Shown here: positions 9,932 through 19,323 of the stretch, piece after piece
How positions within the stretch are numbered: the first letter of the stretch is position 1
How the letters are laid out: each line of letters starts with the position of its first letter
Source: Bradymonas sediminis
Lineage (GTDB): Bacteria; Myxococcota_A; Bradymonadia; Bradymonadales; Bradymonadaceae
Assembly: GCF_003258315.1 (NCBI RefSeq)
Contig: NZ_CP030032.1
Coordinates: forward strand, 2,581,804 to 2,645,803
DNA: 64,000 nucleotides
Reading direction: 5' to 3'
Notes under the pieces: model-generated
Told to the model about the DNA's origin: nothing
Seen by the model: only the letters and a program-made list of their open reading frames with translations
Database searches by the model: none
Translations under genes and position numbers: made by a program

Positions 9932-12241
9932 ATGCGTGCCTCGACGCCGTACTCCAGCGTATTCGTTTGCCTTTCTCTGTCTTTGCTTGTGGCCTGCGGG
10001 GACGCGAAGGTGAACACCTCCGTGCTCGGGCCGAGCTCGGATAAAGACGTCGGAGAAAGCGATCCGGACACCTCGAATACGCCGGATGCCGGCGGTGAGG
10101 CCGACGTCGAAGACCCGGATACATCCAGCGCTTCGCAGATTGATTATCAACCCTGCGTGCTGGGCGAAGCCGCCCCGTGGGATGAATGCGCCGAGGAGGA
10201 CATCTTTGACTTCGGCACGGTGTCATCGCACGACACCGTGATGCGACGCATGCGCATCGATAACCTGGGCGGCGCGCCGATTACGATCACCGGCGCCACC
10301 ATCGACGACCCGAATTTCGAGATCGTCGCCCTCACCTACACCACGGACGACCCGCCCACCTCGAGCGAAGTCGCGTTCCCGGCCGAACTTCCCGCCGGTG
10401 AGTCGCTCTTTATCGAAGTCACCCTGAAGAATCTCAACGCGGGGCAAGCGCTCGTCTTCGAGGCGGACTCGCTCGAGCTCGAGATCGACACCGGCGCCGA
10501 CACTCCCGAAACCGTCTCCGTCGAGCTCATCGGGGACTATGGAACGTGCGGGACGGGGTTCGCAAATTGCGACGATAACGTCGGCAACGGGTGCGAGGTC
10601 AACCTGAACGCGGACCCGCTGCATTGCGGCACCTGCCGCAACGCCTGCTCGGATGCAAACGGCGAGGCGGTGTGCGCGGGCGGGCAATGTGGAACGACCT
10701 GCAGCCCGGGGTTCGACAGCTGTGATAGCGATATCGCCACCGGGTGTGAGACCGATATCCAAACCGTCGACGATTGCGGCGGATGCGGCGTGACCTGCGA
10801 ATTCGACAACGCCAGCGCCCAATGCAGCAGCGGCACCTGCGAGTTCGACGCCTGCGCCACCGGCTGGATGGACCTCAACGCCGACCTCAGCGATGGCTGC
10901 GAGTACGAGTGCACCTTTCAGAGCAACCACGACCTGCCCGATATCACCACCACCGACGCCAATTGCGACGGCATCGACGGGGACATCAGCCGGGGCATAT
11001 TCGTGGCGACCACCGGCTCAGACACCACCGGCGCCGGCACCATGGCGTCTCCCTACCAGAGCATCGGCTACGCGCTCACCGTGGCGAGTCAGGTCAGCGG
11101 GCTGGACCACCTCTACGTCGCCGCTGGCGAGTACAACACCCAGCTTATCCTGTTTAACGGCATCTCGATCTACGGCGGATACGACCCATCAAACGCGTGG
11201 TCGCGCGATATCAACAACGTCACCCGCATCCATTATACCGGCGACAGCGGCCGAAAGATCGCGATGCGCGGCGAGAATATCACCTCGCCGACCACGCTGG
11301 GGATGCTCACGATCAGCACCAACGCGGTCACCAGCGACAATGGAAATAATACCGCGCTTCATTGCGTGAATTGCAGCGGGTTGATCCTGCAAAATAACAA
11401 TTTCATCCCGGGCGATGCAGGCGATGGTATGTTCGTCGGTCCGCCCAACCCGGGCGGCGGAGCCGGAGGCGTCGGTGGCAACGGGCGGTATAGGAACAGC
11501 ACACGCGGCGCGGGCGGTAGCGGCGGGTTATCAGGATGCGGGCGAAACGGGGGAAAAGGAGGCGCGGGCGGAGCTGCCCAGCTGGGACCTGCCTCGTGGG
11601 GACTCGCAGGCATGAGCGGTGTCTCCGCAACACCTGGTGGCGCTGGCACACCGGGAGTCCGCAAAAGCAATTACGGTGCCATCATTATCCCCCAACCGGG
11701 TAAACCCGGCGCTCATGGCGCTCCCGCGACCCACGGCCAACACGGCTCGGGCGGAAGCGGCGGCCAAGTGGTCAACGGCTTCTGGCAAGGCGTCAGCGGC
11801 GGAGACGCAACCGACGGCACCCACGGGAATGGTGGCGGCGGCGGCGGCGGCGGCGGCTGTGCTGGACGCGGCGGAAAGAAGGGCAGCTACGGCGGAAGCG
11901 CCTTCGGCCTCTTTCTGATCGACTCTACCGGCATCACCCTGTCAAATAACACGATTCTTGCTGGCAATGGTGGCAATGGTGGCGCAGGGACCAACGGAAG
12001 CAACGGCTCTCCAGGGGCGAGCGGTCGACCTGGCGGCATCTTCCAGGGTAATAACCTTCGAACCACAGGCGGCGCAGGCGGCAATGGCAGCAGCGGCGGC
12101 AACTCGTACGGAATCTTTACCCTCAACTCCGACCCCAACGGTATCCTGCCCGGCAACAATACGATCACCGCCGGTCAGCCCGGCGCGGGCGGAACCTCGC
12201 TCGGCAATCCCGGCGCAAACGGGGTCGCCCAGGCGTTTTAA
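9932..12241 (+). CDS. Gly-rich lipoprotein 1 of a tandem trio (ASH-like, Cys-rich, MopE-like motif)
   Basis: A lipoprotein of 769 residues; the ATG at 9932 places the lipobox LVAC at residues 19-22. Order of parts: a disordered Asp/Ser/Pro linker; an ASH/choice-of-anchor-like beta domain (IFDFGTVSSHDTVMRRMRIDN...); Cys-rich repeats with two 'CGxCxxxC' cores (CGTCRNAC, CGGCGVTC); a MopE-like metal-binding motif (DANCDGIDGD). A beta-helix-like segment follows (GIFVATTGSD... ASPYQSIGYAL... DHLYVAAGEY... GISIYGGYD), then a Gly-rich tail of about 280 residues. The beta-helix start resembles DUF1565/parallel beta-helix proteins. It is likely exposed on the cell surface. The function is unknown; metal binding or adhesion is conjecture. 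The downstream paralogues share the same order. Confidence 0.82.
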   Translation: MRASTPYSSVFVCLSLSLLVACGDAKVNTSVLGPSSDKDVGESDPDTSNTPDAGGEADVEDPDTSSASQIDYQPCVLGEAAPWDECAEEDIFDFGTVSSHDTVMRRMRIDNLGGAPITITGATIDDPNFEIVALTYTTDDPPTSSEVAFPAELPAGESLFIEVTLKNLNAGQALVFEADSLELEIDTGADTPETVSVELIGDYGTCGTGFANCDDNVGNGCEVNLNADPLHCGTCRNACSDANGEAVCAGGQCGTTCSPGFDSCDSDIATGCETDIQTVDDCGGCGVTCEFDNASAQCSSGTCEFDACATGWMDLNADLSDGCEYECTFQSNHDLPDITTTDANCDGIDGDISRGIFVATTGSDTTGAGTMASPYQSIGYALTVASQVSGLDHLYVAAGEYNTQLILFNGISIYGGYDPSNAWSRDINNVTRIHYTGDSGRKIAMRGENITSPTTLGMLTISTNAVTSDNGNNTALHCVNCSGLILQNNNFIPGDAGDGMFVGPPNPGGGAGGVGGNGRYRNSTRGAGGSGGLSGCGRNGGKGGAGGAAQLGPASWGLAGMSGVSATPGGAGTPGVRKSNYGAIIIPQPGKPGAHGAPATHGQHGSGGSGGQVVNGFWQGVSGGDATDGTHGNGGGGGGGGGCAGRGGKKGSYGGSAFGLFLIDSTGITLSNNTILAGNGGNGGAGTNGSNGSPGASGRPGGIFQGNNLRTTGGAGGNGSSGGNSYGIFTLNSDPNGILPGNNTITAGQPGAGGTSLGNPGANGVAQAF
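11831..11857 (+). repeat. GGC triplet run in Gly-rich lipoprotein 1
   Basis: About eight consecutive GGC/GGT codons encode poly-Gly immediately before CAGRGGK. Similar runs occur at about 14533-14560, 14602-14628, 17083-17103 and 17146-17173 in the two paralogues. Slippage in such a run would change length by whole codons and keep the frame. Confidence 0.75.
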
Positions 12242-12270
12242 TCGCCTGACCTGACCCCCCGTGCCTCACC

Positions 12271-12303
12271 AAACCCCATCGGATAACTCCGGTGGGGTTT
12301 CTT
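12271..12303 (+). terminator. Terminator after Gly-rich lipoprotein 1
   Basis: AAACCCCATCGG and CCGGTGGGGTTT form a stem with one mismatch and a 6-base loop, followed by TTTCTT. It separates lipoprotein genes 1 and 2 into independent transcripts. Confidence 0.75.
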
Positions 12304-12427
12304 CGGTTCGTGCCGCGCTGCCCCCCAAGCGTTGCGCCAAAATATAAACTGACGCGGATTTGCACGCGTGCGCGCACTCTAGTATATTTCAGGAAAGCAC
12401 AACTTCTATACAAAATGGATGGCTAAT

Positions 12428-15040
12428 ATGCGTCACTTAAAGTCTTTCTCGAAATTAGTTATTTGCCTGTCGCTGCTCCTCGGGGTGGGCTGCGCGGAGT
12501 CCGGTATAGGCGACTCCACACAGCCCAACATTGAGGAGACTGACACCGCTCAAGAGACGCGCGACGCGGGCAGCGGGGATGCGTCGACGCCCGACCCCGA
12601 AGATATTGTCTCCCCCAGCGACGCCGCGGGTGACGGTGATGCAAGGGACGGCTCATCCCCGGATGACGCAGATATTCAGACGGATGGTGACACCGCGAGT
12701 GACGCTGGCGCCACGACGGTCGAGTATCTCGCGTGTGTGCTGGGCGAAGCGGAGCCCTGGAGCGAATGCGCGGACCCCGAGATCTTGGACTTCGGCACGG
12801 TCATGGCCGGCGACACCGTGGTGCGAAGCTTGCGCATCGATAATATGGGCGAGGCGGACCTGATGGTGACAGACGCCAGCATCGCGGACCCAAATTTCAG
12901 CATTCGCGCGCTCACCTTCACCCGGGACACCCCGCCCGACTCCGCCGAGGTCGCCCTCCCCGCGGCGCTGCTCGCCGGGGAGGCGCTGTTTATCGAGGTC
13001 AGCGTCAGCGGCACCGGCACCGGCTCCTCGCTTGAATTTGCCGCTCATATGCTCGAAATTCTGGTGGACGCCGGCGGCACCGACCCGGAAACGCTGTCCG
13101 TTGAGATCAGAGGCGGCTACGGAAATTGCGCGACCGGCTATTATGACTGCGACGGGGACGCGAGCAACGGCTGCGAGGTTCACCTGGACACCGACCCGCT
13201 CAACTGCGGCGCATGCGGCAGCGTGTGCGCGGCCGATAACGCCAGCTCGACCTGCGTCAGCGGCCAATGCGCGGTCGCCACATGCGACGCGGGCTTCGAC
13301 GATTGCGACATGGACCCGAGCAACGGGTGCGAGGCCGAGCTCGACTCCATCGATGACTGCGGAAGCTGCGGCAATGTCTGCGGGTTTAATAACGCCAGCG
13401 CCCTGTGCGACGGCGGGGCCTGCGCGCTCGACGCCTGCGAGCCGGGCTTCGAGGACTGCAACGCCAACCAGGTCGACGGCTGTGAGGTCGACACCAATTC
13501 GAACCTGAGCAACTGCGGCGGCTGCGGCAATGTCTGCGCCCTGGCCCACGCCCAAACGCAATGTGTCGCGGGCGCCTGCGAGCTCGACACCTGCCTGGCC
13601 GGCTGGACCGACCTTAACGGCGACCCCAGCGACGGCTGCGAATACCAATGCACCTTCCAGAGCGCCAACGACGCCCCGGACGCCAACGGCGTCGACGCCA
13701 ATTGCGACGGCATCGACGGCGACATCACCCGCGGCATCTTCGTGGCGACCACCGGGTCGGACTCCGCCGCGGGCACCATGAGCGCGCCGTTTGCGACCAT
13801 TACCCGTGCGCTCACCGAGGCCAGTAGCGTCAGCGGCCTGGACCATATCTATGTGGCGACCGGGCAATACGACGGACAAATCCAACTTGTGAACGGCATC
13901 TCCATCTTCGGCGGCTACGACGCCACCGACAGCTGGCGTCGCAACGGCGGCGCGACCACGCGCATCTTCTATAACGGAAATGTCGGCCCAAAAATCGCGG
14001 TGCGCGGCGATACGATCTCCTCACCCACGACCCTCGGGATGCTCGACATCGCCACCGGCCCGGTGAACAGCGGCAATGGCAGCAACTACGCGCTTTACTG
14101 CAAAAACTGCACAAAATTGACGATTCAGAACTCCACGATCACCTCCGGCGCCGCCGGCAATGGTCAAAACGGCGTCAACGGTACGACGCCGGCAGATGGT
14201 CGCCCTGGCAATACGGGCGGCGCGGGCTCCTGCGACGGCTCCGGCTGGGGCTCTGGGGGCTCCGGCGGCACATCCTCCTGCGGCCGAAACGGCGGCAACG
14301 GCGGGCGCGGCGGCAGCGAAGGCAAAAATGATGGCTATACCGGCGGCACCGGCGCCATCGGCTCGTCCGGCGGCAGCAAGGGGCGCTCCAGCGGCGGCCA
14401 CGGTGGCAATGGTGTCGGCGATCGCCATGGCACCCACGGAACCAGCGGCGCGGGCGGCGCCGGCGGCGCAGTGCTCGCCGGGTATTGGGCCGGCAACGAC
14501 GGCCGAAACGGCACCATCGGCACGCACGGCCATGGCGGCGGTGGCGGCGGCGGCGGCGCGGGTCAAGGCGGCTGGAATGTGAACGACGGCTCCGGAAACG
14601 GCGGCGGCGGCGGCGGCGGCGGTGGCTGCGCGGGCACCGCCGGGACCGGCGGACAGGCCGGCGGAAGCTCCTTTGGCATCTTTTTGGTCAGCTCGACCGG
14701 GATCGTGCTGACCAATAACAGCATCACGTCGGGCAACGCCGGCAACGGCGGCCGCGGCGGGCAAGGCGCCCCGGGAAGCAGCGGCGGCGCCCCCGGCGCG
14801 GGCAACCGCTATTGTGACGACGAAGTCGGCGCCGGCGGGAACGGCGGCCGCGGTGGAAACGGCGGCAACGGCGGCCACGGTGGCGGCGGCGCAGGCGGCC
14901 ACTCCTACGGCATCTACCGCGACAACACCCTGGTGAGCGGAACACTCCCGGGCACCAACACCATCATCACCGGCCAGCCCGGCAGCGGCGGCGCCTCCAT
15001 GGGCCTCTCCGGCACCAACGGCTTCGCGGCAAGCTATTAA
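12428..15040 (+). CDS. Gly-rich lipoprotein 2 of a tandem trio
   Basis: 870 residues from the ATG at 12428; an in-frame ATG at 12419 is also possible. The lipobox is LGVGC. Parts are in the same order as in the gene before it: acidic linker, ASH-like domain (ILDFGTVMAGDTVVRSLRIDN), Cys-rich repeats, MopE-like motif (DANCDGIDGD), beta-helix-like region (GIFVATTGSDSAAGT... DHIYVATGQY... FGGYD) and Gly-rich tail. It differs in having three 'CGxCGxxC' cores (CGACGSVC, CGSCGNVC, CGGCGNVC) and the longest tail, with runs of consecutive Gly. The last residues (GQPGSGGASMGLSGTNGFAASY) match the ends of both paralogues. This points to a conserved C-terminus. Function unknown. Confidence 0.83.
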   Translation: MRHLKSFSKLVICLSLLLGVGCAESGIGDSTQPNIEETDTAQETRDAGSGDASTPDPEDIVSPSDAAGDGDARDGSSPDDADIQTDGDTASDAGATTVEYLACVLGEAEPWSECADPEILDFGTVMAGDTVVRSLRIDNMGEADLMVTDASIADPNFSIRALTFTRDTPPDSAEVALPAALLAGEALFIEVSVSGTGTGSSLEFAAHMLEILVDAGGTDPETLSVEIRGGYGNCATGYYDCDGDASNGCEVHLDTDPLNCGACGSVCAADNASSTCVSGQCAVATCDAGFDDCDMDPSNGCEAELDSIDDCGSCGNVCGFNNASALCDGGACALDACEPGFEDCNANQVDGCEVDTNSNLSNCGGCGNVCALAHAQTQCVAGACELDTCLAGWTDLNGDPSDGCEYQCTFQSANDAPDANGVDANCDGIDGDITRGIFVATTGSDSAAGTMSAPFATITRALTEASSVSGLDHIYVATGQYDGQIQLVNGISIFGGYDATDSWRRNGGATTRIFYNGNVGPKIAVRGDTISSPTTLGMLDIATGPVNSGNGSNYALYCKNCTKLTIQNSTITSGAAGNGQNGVNGTTPADGRPGNTGGAGSCDGSGWGSGGSGGTSSCGRNGGNGGRGGSEGKNDGYTGGTGAIGSSGGSKGRSSGGHGGNGVGDRHGTHGTSGAGGAGGAVLAGYWAGNDGRNGTIGTHGHGGGGGGGGAGQGGWNVNDGSGNGGGGGGGGGCAGTAGTGGQAGGSSFGIFLVSSTGIVLTNNSITSGNAGNGGRGGQGAPGSSGGAPGAGNRYCDDEVGAGGNGGRGGNGGNGGHGGGGAGGHSYGIYRDNTLVSGTLPGTNTIITGQPGSGGASMGLSGTNGFAASY

Positions 15041-15097
15041 TCACGCAGCCTCGGCTCAGGCATCTTCGCAAACGCGCTGACGCACTGACTCCGCCCT

Positions 15098-15129
15098 AAA
15101 CGCCTCCGGATTCCTCCGGAGGCGTTTTT
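15098..15129 (+). terminator. Terminator after Gly-rich lipoprotein 2
   Basis: AAACGCCTCCGGA and TCCGGAGGCGTTTTT form a perfect stem with a 3-base loop and a T-run. Confidence 0.9.
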
Positions 15130-15287
15130 AGTGGCCCCAACAACCGCTCCCAACCTGCGAATCCCCCATCAAACCAATATATTGGAGAAAACCCACCTCC
15201 GAGGGTTGATTCGTTGCATGCACCATGCTCTTTAGCTAAGTTGAAAGCGTCATGCGCACACCATTTACCCAGTGAGCCATTTACGAA

Positions 15288-17579
15288 ATGCGAACATTCA
15301 TCCATAAATCAAAATTATCCCTCTTATTGTGTCTAACCCTGCTCTGCCTGATCGAAGTCGGTTGCGCAGAATCCGAGCTGGACACCCAGGTCAACGGTAA
15401 CCTCTCGGACGCAGGCCATGGCGACGTCGAGCAGCCTGACGCCGACCCAAGTGACGCCGGGGCCGACGCCGAGCTGGGCGACTCGGGCAATGACGCCCAG
15501 GACGCGGACACACTCGAGGAGGAAGGCGAGGTCTCCTACGCGGCGTGCGTGATCGACGCGGCGGCGCCCTGGGAGGACGTCGCCTGGGGAGATTGCCAGG
15601 CCGAAACCACGCTGGACTTCGGCTTCGTCGCCGACGGCGCCACGCTGAGCCGTCTGGTGCGCATCGATAACCTGGGCACCGTCGATATTCGCCTCAACGA
15701 GGCGACCGTTCGCGACCCGAACTTCACGATTCAGCCCCGCCGCTACTCCACAGGAAGCGCGCCGGTGGCCACCGACACGAGCCTTCCGGATGACCTGGCC
15801 GCGGGCGAATCGTATTTCTTCGAGGTCAGCGTCTTCGGCTCGGGCACCGCGGGTGATTTCGCCTCGGACGCCCTCGAGATTTTGCTGCTGCCGGCGACCG
15901 CCAGCGCGCGCGAAACCCTGTCCATCCCGCTCACCGGCGCCTACGAGAGCTGCTCGGCCAACACCGCCGACTGTGACGGGAACCCGAGCAACGGGTGCGA
16001 GACCGATACGGGCTCAAGCCTGGACCACTGCGGCGGCTGCAATATCGCCTGCGAATTCCCCGGCGCCAGCGCAACCTGTGACGCCGGCGTGTGCGAGTTC
16101 CTAAAATGCGACCCCGACACCGTCGACCTCAACGGCGACGTCGCCGACGGCTGTGAGTGCACCATCACCGACACCACCGACATCCCCGACGCCGCCGGCG
16201 TCGACAGCAACTGCGACGGGTTCGACGGGGATCTTTCGCGCGGAATCTTCGTGGCGCCCACCGGCTCCGACGCCGCCGCGGGCACCCAGGCCGACCCGCT
16301 CAAGACCATCGCCAGCGCGCTGGCCATGGCCGGCAGCGCCAGCGGTCTCGACCATATCTACCTGGCCACCGGCCAATATAACGAGCAGGTCAACCTGGCC
16401 AACGGCGTCTCGATCTTCGGCGGCTATGACCCCGCCAACAACTGGACCCGCAGCGGCAGCCCGACCTCCAAAATCTTCTATGATGGCCCCGGCGAGCGCA
16501 TCGCGGTGCGCGGCGTCGGCGTCACCCTTACGACCTACCTGGGTATGGTCGAAATCGTCACCGCCAACACGTCGGTGCCCGAGCAGAACAACTACGCGAT
16601 GCATTGCAAAAATTGCACGAAGCTGATCATTCAGAACTCGAAGATCACCGCCGGAAACGCCGGCCCAGGCGTCGACGGCACCAACGGGCAATCTGGACTC
16701 GTGGCCTTTGGCGGCGGCCTGAAGGGAAGCGTGGGCGGCGACGGCGACCCGGACGGCTTCGGCTATGGCGCGGGCGGCAGCGGGGGCGCATCCGCGTGTG
16801 GCCGCAACGGCGGCGACGGCGGCCGCGGCGGGTACCGCGGAGATAACCCGGGCCAAAAAGGCAAGGTCGGCCTGCTGGGCTCGAACGGCGGCGACGGCGG
16901 CGACGGCGACGGCTCGACCTGGTTCCCCATCGGCGAAGATGGGTTCAACGGCGCCAATGGCGCGGTGGCGGCCAACGGGCAAAACGGCTCGGGCGGCTCC
17001 GGCGGACAGGTCACCAACGACTTCTGGACTGGCCGCGCGGGCGCCGACGGCAGCGACGCTGAGCATGGCAACGGCGGCGGTGGCGGCGGCGGCGGCGGCG
17101 GCCAGGGCGTGCCGCTGGACTCCTCGCTCAACGGCTCCGGCAACGGCGGCGGCGGGGGCGGCGGCGGTGGCTGCGGCGGGCTGAAAGGAACCGGCGGCAC
17201 CGCCGGTGGCAGCTCCTTCGGGCTCTTCTTGGTGAACTCCACCGGCATCGTGCTCCACAGCAATACGATCACCGCAGGCAACGGCGGCAACGGCGGCAAG
17301 GGCGGCAGCGGCGGCAACGGCAGCAACGGCGCCCTGGGTGCGGCTGGCGGCCAGGTCTCCACGGACGAAGTTGGCGGCGGTGGCAAGGGCGGCAACGGCA
17401 GCAATGGCGGCGACGGCGGCCATGGCGGCGGCGGCGCGGGCGGCGTCTCCTACGGACTCTACCGCCAGAACACCACCGTCGACCTGCCCAATAGCAATAT
17501 CATCAACGCCGGAAGCGGCGGCATTGGCGGCACCAGCGCCGGGAATAGCGGCTCCAATGGCATCGCAGCGCCCTACTAA
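15288..17579 (+). CDS. Gly-rich lipoprotein 3 of a tandem trio
   Basis: 763 residues. The signal peptide ends in a lipobox-like IEVGC at residues 22-26. It has the same domain order as the two genes upstream, but only one 'CGGCxxxC' Cys core (CGGCNIAC) remains before the MopE-like motif (here DSNCDGFDGD). The beta-helix-like part (GIFVAPTGSDAAAGT, DHIYLATGQY, SIFGGYDPANNW) is followed by the Gly-rich tail. Cys-repeat number therefore falls 2, 3, 1 across the trio, which suggests gain or loss of repeat units after gene duplication. The ATG at 15288 has only a weak upstream purine stretch. Function unknown. Confidence 0.83.
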   Translation: MRTFIHKSKLSLLLCLTLLCLIEVGCAESELDTQVNGNLSDAGHGDVEQPDADPSDAGADAELGDSGNDAQDADTLEEEGEVSYAACVIDAAAPWEDVAWGDCQAETTLDFGFVADGATLSRLVRIDNLGTVDIRLNEATVRDPNFTIQPRRYSTGSAPVATDTSLPDDLAAGESYFFEVSVFGSGTAGDFASDALEILLLPATASARETLSIPLTGAYESCSANTADCDGNPSNGCETDTGSSLDHCGGCNIACEFPGASATCDAGVCEFLKCDPDTVDLNGDVADGCECTITDTTDIPDAAGVDSNCDGFDGDLSRGIFVAPTGSDAAAGTQADPLKTIASALAMAGSASGLDHIYLATGQYNEQVNLANGVSIFGGYDPANNWTRSGSPTSKIFYDGPGERIAVRGVGVTLTTYLGMVEIVTANTSVPEQNNYAMHCKNCTKLIIQNSKITAGNAGPGVDGTNGQSGLVAFGGGLKGSVGGDGDPDGFGYGAGGSGGASACGRNGGDGGRGGYRGDNPGQKGKVGLLGSNGGDGGDGDGSTWFPIGEDGFNGANGAVAANGQNGSGGSGGQVTNDFWTGRAGADGSDAEHGNGGGGGGGGGGQGVPLDSSLNGSGNGGGGGGGGGCGGLKGTGGTAGGSSFGLFLVNSTGIVLHSNTITAGNGGNGGKGGSGGNGSNGALGAAGGQVSTDEVGGGGKGGNGSNGGDGGHGGGGAGGVSYGLYRQNTTVDLPNSNIINAGSGGIGGTSAGNSGSNGIAAPY

Positions 17580-17614
17580 CCCTCGATCGTTTAGGCCCTG
17601 AGCGCACATCCTCC

Positions 17615-17652
17615 ACGCCCCGGATATCCACGCGATATCCGGGGCGTTTTTG
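17615..17652 (+). terminator. Terminator after Gly-rich lipoprotein 3
   Basis: ACGCCCCGGATATC and GATATCCGGGGCGT form a 14-bp stem with a short loop, followed by TTTT. Confidence 0.88.
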
Positions 17653-17799
17653 CGCGCTGCGCTTATAACGCCTCGACGCGTGCCAAGATTTAGAAGTCCA
17701 AGCAAACGTTGCGCAGAGTTGAAATTGAGCCGCCGGGGCGCCGCCCAGGTCGGCATGCGTTGCTGGGTTGACTAGAACACTGCTGGAGGGAGGATTTAG

Positions 17800-19008
17800 A
17801 TGCGCATATTTGCACTGTCTGGCAGCGTGATGTTGGCTGGCCTCGCCCTTTTAGGAGCACTCCAAACCCCGCATAACCCGCATATCCCGGCGCCCTCGCC
17901 GCCGGCGGCATCACCGACCACCGAAGCCCAGCCTCCGCCCGCCGATGCCGCGCCCGCCGATGCCGCGCCCGCTTACGCCAAGATTCGCGCGCTCACCTAC
18001 AATATCTTTATGCGCCCCGCCCCCGTAAATTGGCGCGACCGCAACGCCTGCCGGGCCCAGCGCATCGCCGACTACTTCAGCGATGACGCCCACGCCCACG
18101 ATATCATCGTGCTCACCGAATCCTTCGAGCCCGCGTCGACCCAGATCCTCGCCAGGTCCACCGCGCAGACCTACCCTCATCAAATACTGAGCCAACCGCC
18201 AGCGCGCGGCCTTAGCATCAACGGGGGCGTGTCGATCCTGAGCCCGCACGCCATCGAGGATTGGGAGGCGGTCGCCTTTGAGCGGTGTCACGGGAAGTGG
18301 AATGACTGCCTGGCCACCAAGGGCTTCGTCTGGGCGCGCATACGCGTCTCGAAGAGCCTGAAATTCAATGTCCTCGCCACGCACCTGAACTCCGGCGGGG
18401 GCGCGGGGGCCCGCGCCACCCGACGCGCGCAACTGGCTCAGATCCGCGCCTTTCTCACCACGCACCCAAGCATCGCGCGCTGGCCGACGCTCCTGATGGG
18501 CGACCTCAATATCAATGGTCTGCGCTGGGAGGAGCCGACCCCGGGCGAAGATCGACTAAGCGAATACGCCGACGCGATGCTCTTCCTGGCAGGCGCATGT
18601 CCGCACTGCGACGCCCTGCCCGTCGACACCTACCGCGCAGCCCAGGCGCCCTGGCGCTATGATGAGCCCCAAACACGCGCCGCCAACACCTATAATTGCG
18701 TCGACGAATCGCTCCAGCCCTGCAAGAGCCCAAACGCCGCCGAACACTGGAAGCGCCGGCTTCGCCTCGACTATATTCTAGACTTCGGCGCCCCGCGCGA
18801 CGCCCCGGCTCTCGAGACCCGAACGCTCGCCTCCGCGACCCTCGAGATGGCCGATGACTCGTGCGCCACCCAGTATTTATCCGACCATCGCGCCCTCGAA
18901 ACCACCCTGGAGATGGGGCAATTTCCCCTGGCAAACGCCCAGTTGGATAGGCAGGACACCGCCCAAACTCCCTCGGAGGCATCCAAAGACGAGAAGGCTT
19001 CAAACTAA
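17800..19008 (+). CDS. Exported endonuclease/exonuclease/phosphatase-fold enzyme, sphingomyelinase-like
   Basis: 402 residues, with GGAGGGAGG directly upstream of the ATG. The N-terminal hydrophobic stretch (SGSVMLAGLALLGAL) is an export signal without a lipobox; a Pro/Ala-rich linker follows to about residue 60. The EEP catalytic motifs are present in order: LTYNIF (Asn68), VLTESFEP (Glu107), LATHLNSGG, LMGDLNINGL, LDYILDFG and the C-terminal SDHRALE. The layout suits neutral sphingomyelinase/phospholipase C-type members better than DNase I, because of the 'ATHLNSGG' and short loops, but the substrate cannot be fixed from sequence. Asp/Asn/His metal and catalytic residues all appear intact. 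Monocistronic. Confidence 0.83.
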   Translation: MRIFALSGSVMLAGLALLGALQTPHNPHIPAPSPPAASPTTEAQPPPADAAPADAAPAYAKIRALTYNIFMRPAPVNWRDRNACRAQRIADYFSDDAHAHDIIVLTESFEPASTQILARSTAQTYPHQILSQPPARGLSINGGVSILSPHAIEDWEAVAFERCHGKWNDCLATKGFVWARIRVSKSLKFNVLATHLNSGGGAGARATRRAQLAQIRAFLTTHPSIARWPTLLMGDLNINGLRWEEPTPGEDRLSEYADAMLFLAGACPHCDALPVDTYRAAQAPWRYDEPQTRAANTYNCVDESLQPCKSPNAAEHWKRRLRLDYILDFGAPRDAPALETRTLASATLEMADDSCATQYLSDHRALETTLEMGQFPLANAQLDRQDTAQTPSEASKDEKASN

Positions 19009-19036
19009 GCCAATCAGTACGCTCACTGCCTCCAAC

Positions 19037-19063
19037 CACGCCGCCTTCGCGGCGTGTCTTTAT
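19037..19063 (+). terminator. Terminator after the EEP enzyme gene
   Basis: CACGCCGC and GCGGCGTG pair around a CTTC tetraloop, followed by TCTTTATTT. This is a classic intrinsic terminator. Confidence 0.88.
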
Positions 19064-19323
19064 TTCTTGGGAAGAAAACCACCCTCAAATCACTTGTATA
19101 GATATCCGGCGAGGCGACGACACGCCGACACGGCGCCCCAGCCTGGGCGACACACGAGCTGCGCGTTCGCAAGATAAATCGCCGGGGATGTTGCACCCGC
19201 CTCGCCAGAATGACAAACTACCTTCAGGCACGCACCGCCGCGGACCGCCTCTCCAAAGTGACCCAAGTGAGAGATGCCCCGCGCCGATATTTTGCTTTTT
19301 TAGGGACTGGACGCGACCAATCA

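Noticed and set aside
12653-13885. Minus-strand ORF opposite Gly-rich lipoprotein 2
   Set aside because: Antisense shadow of the Cys-rich region; it has no ribosome-binding site or family resemblance.
14021-14902. Ala-rich minus-strand ORF of 293 residues
   Set aside because: It mirrors the Gly-rich tail (GGC read in reverse gives GCC, Ala). It is low complexity and not a gene.
16101-17756. Ala-rich minus-strand ORF of 551 residues
   Set aside because: Shadow of Gly-rich lipoprotein 3, low complexity.
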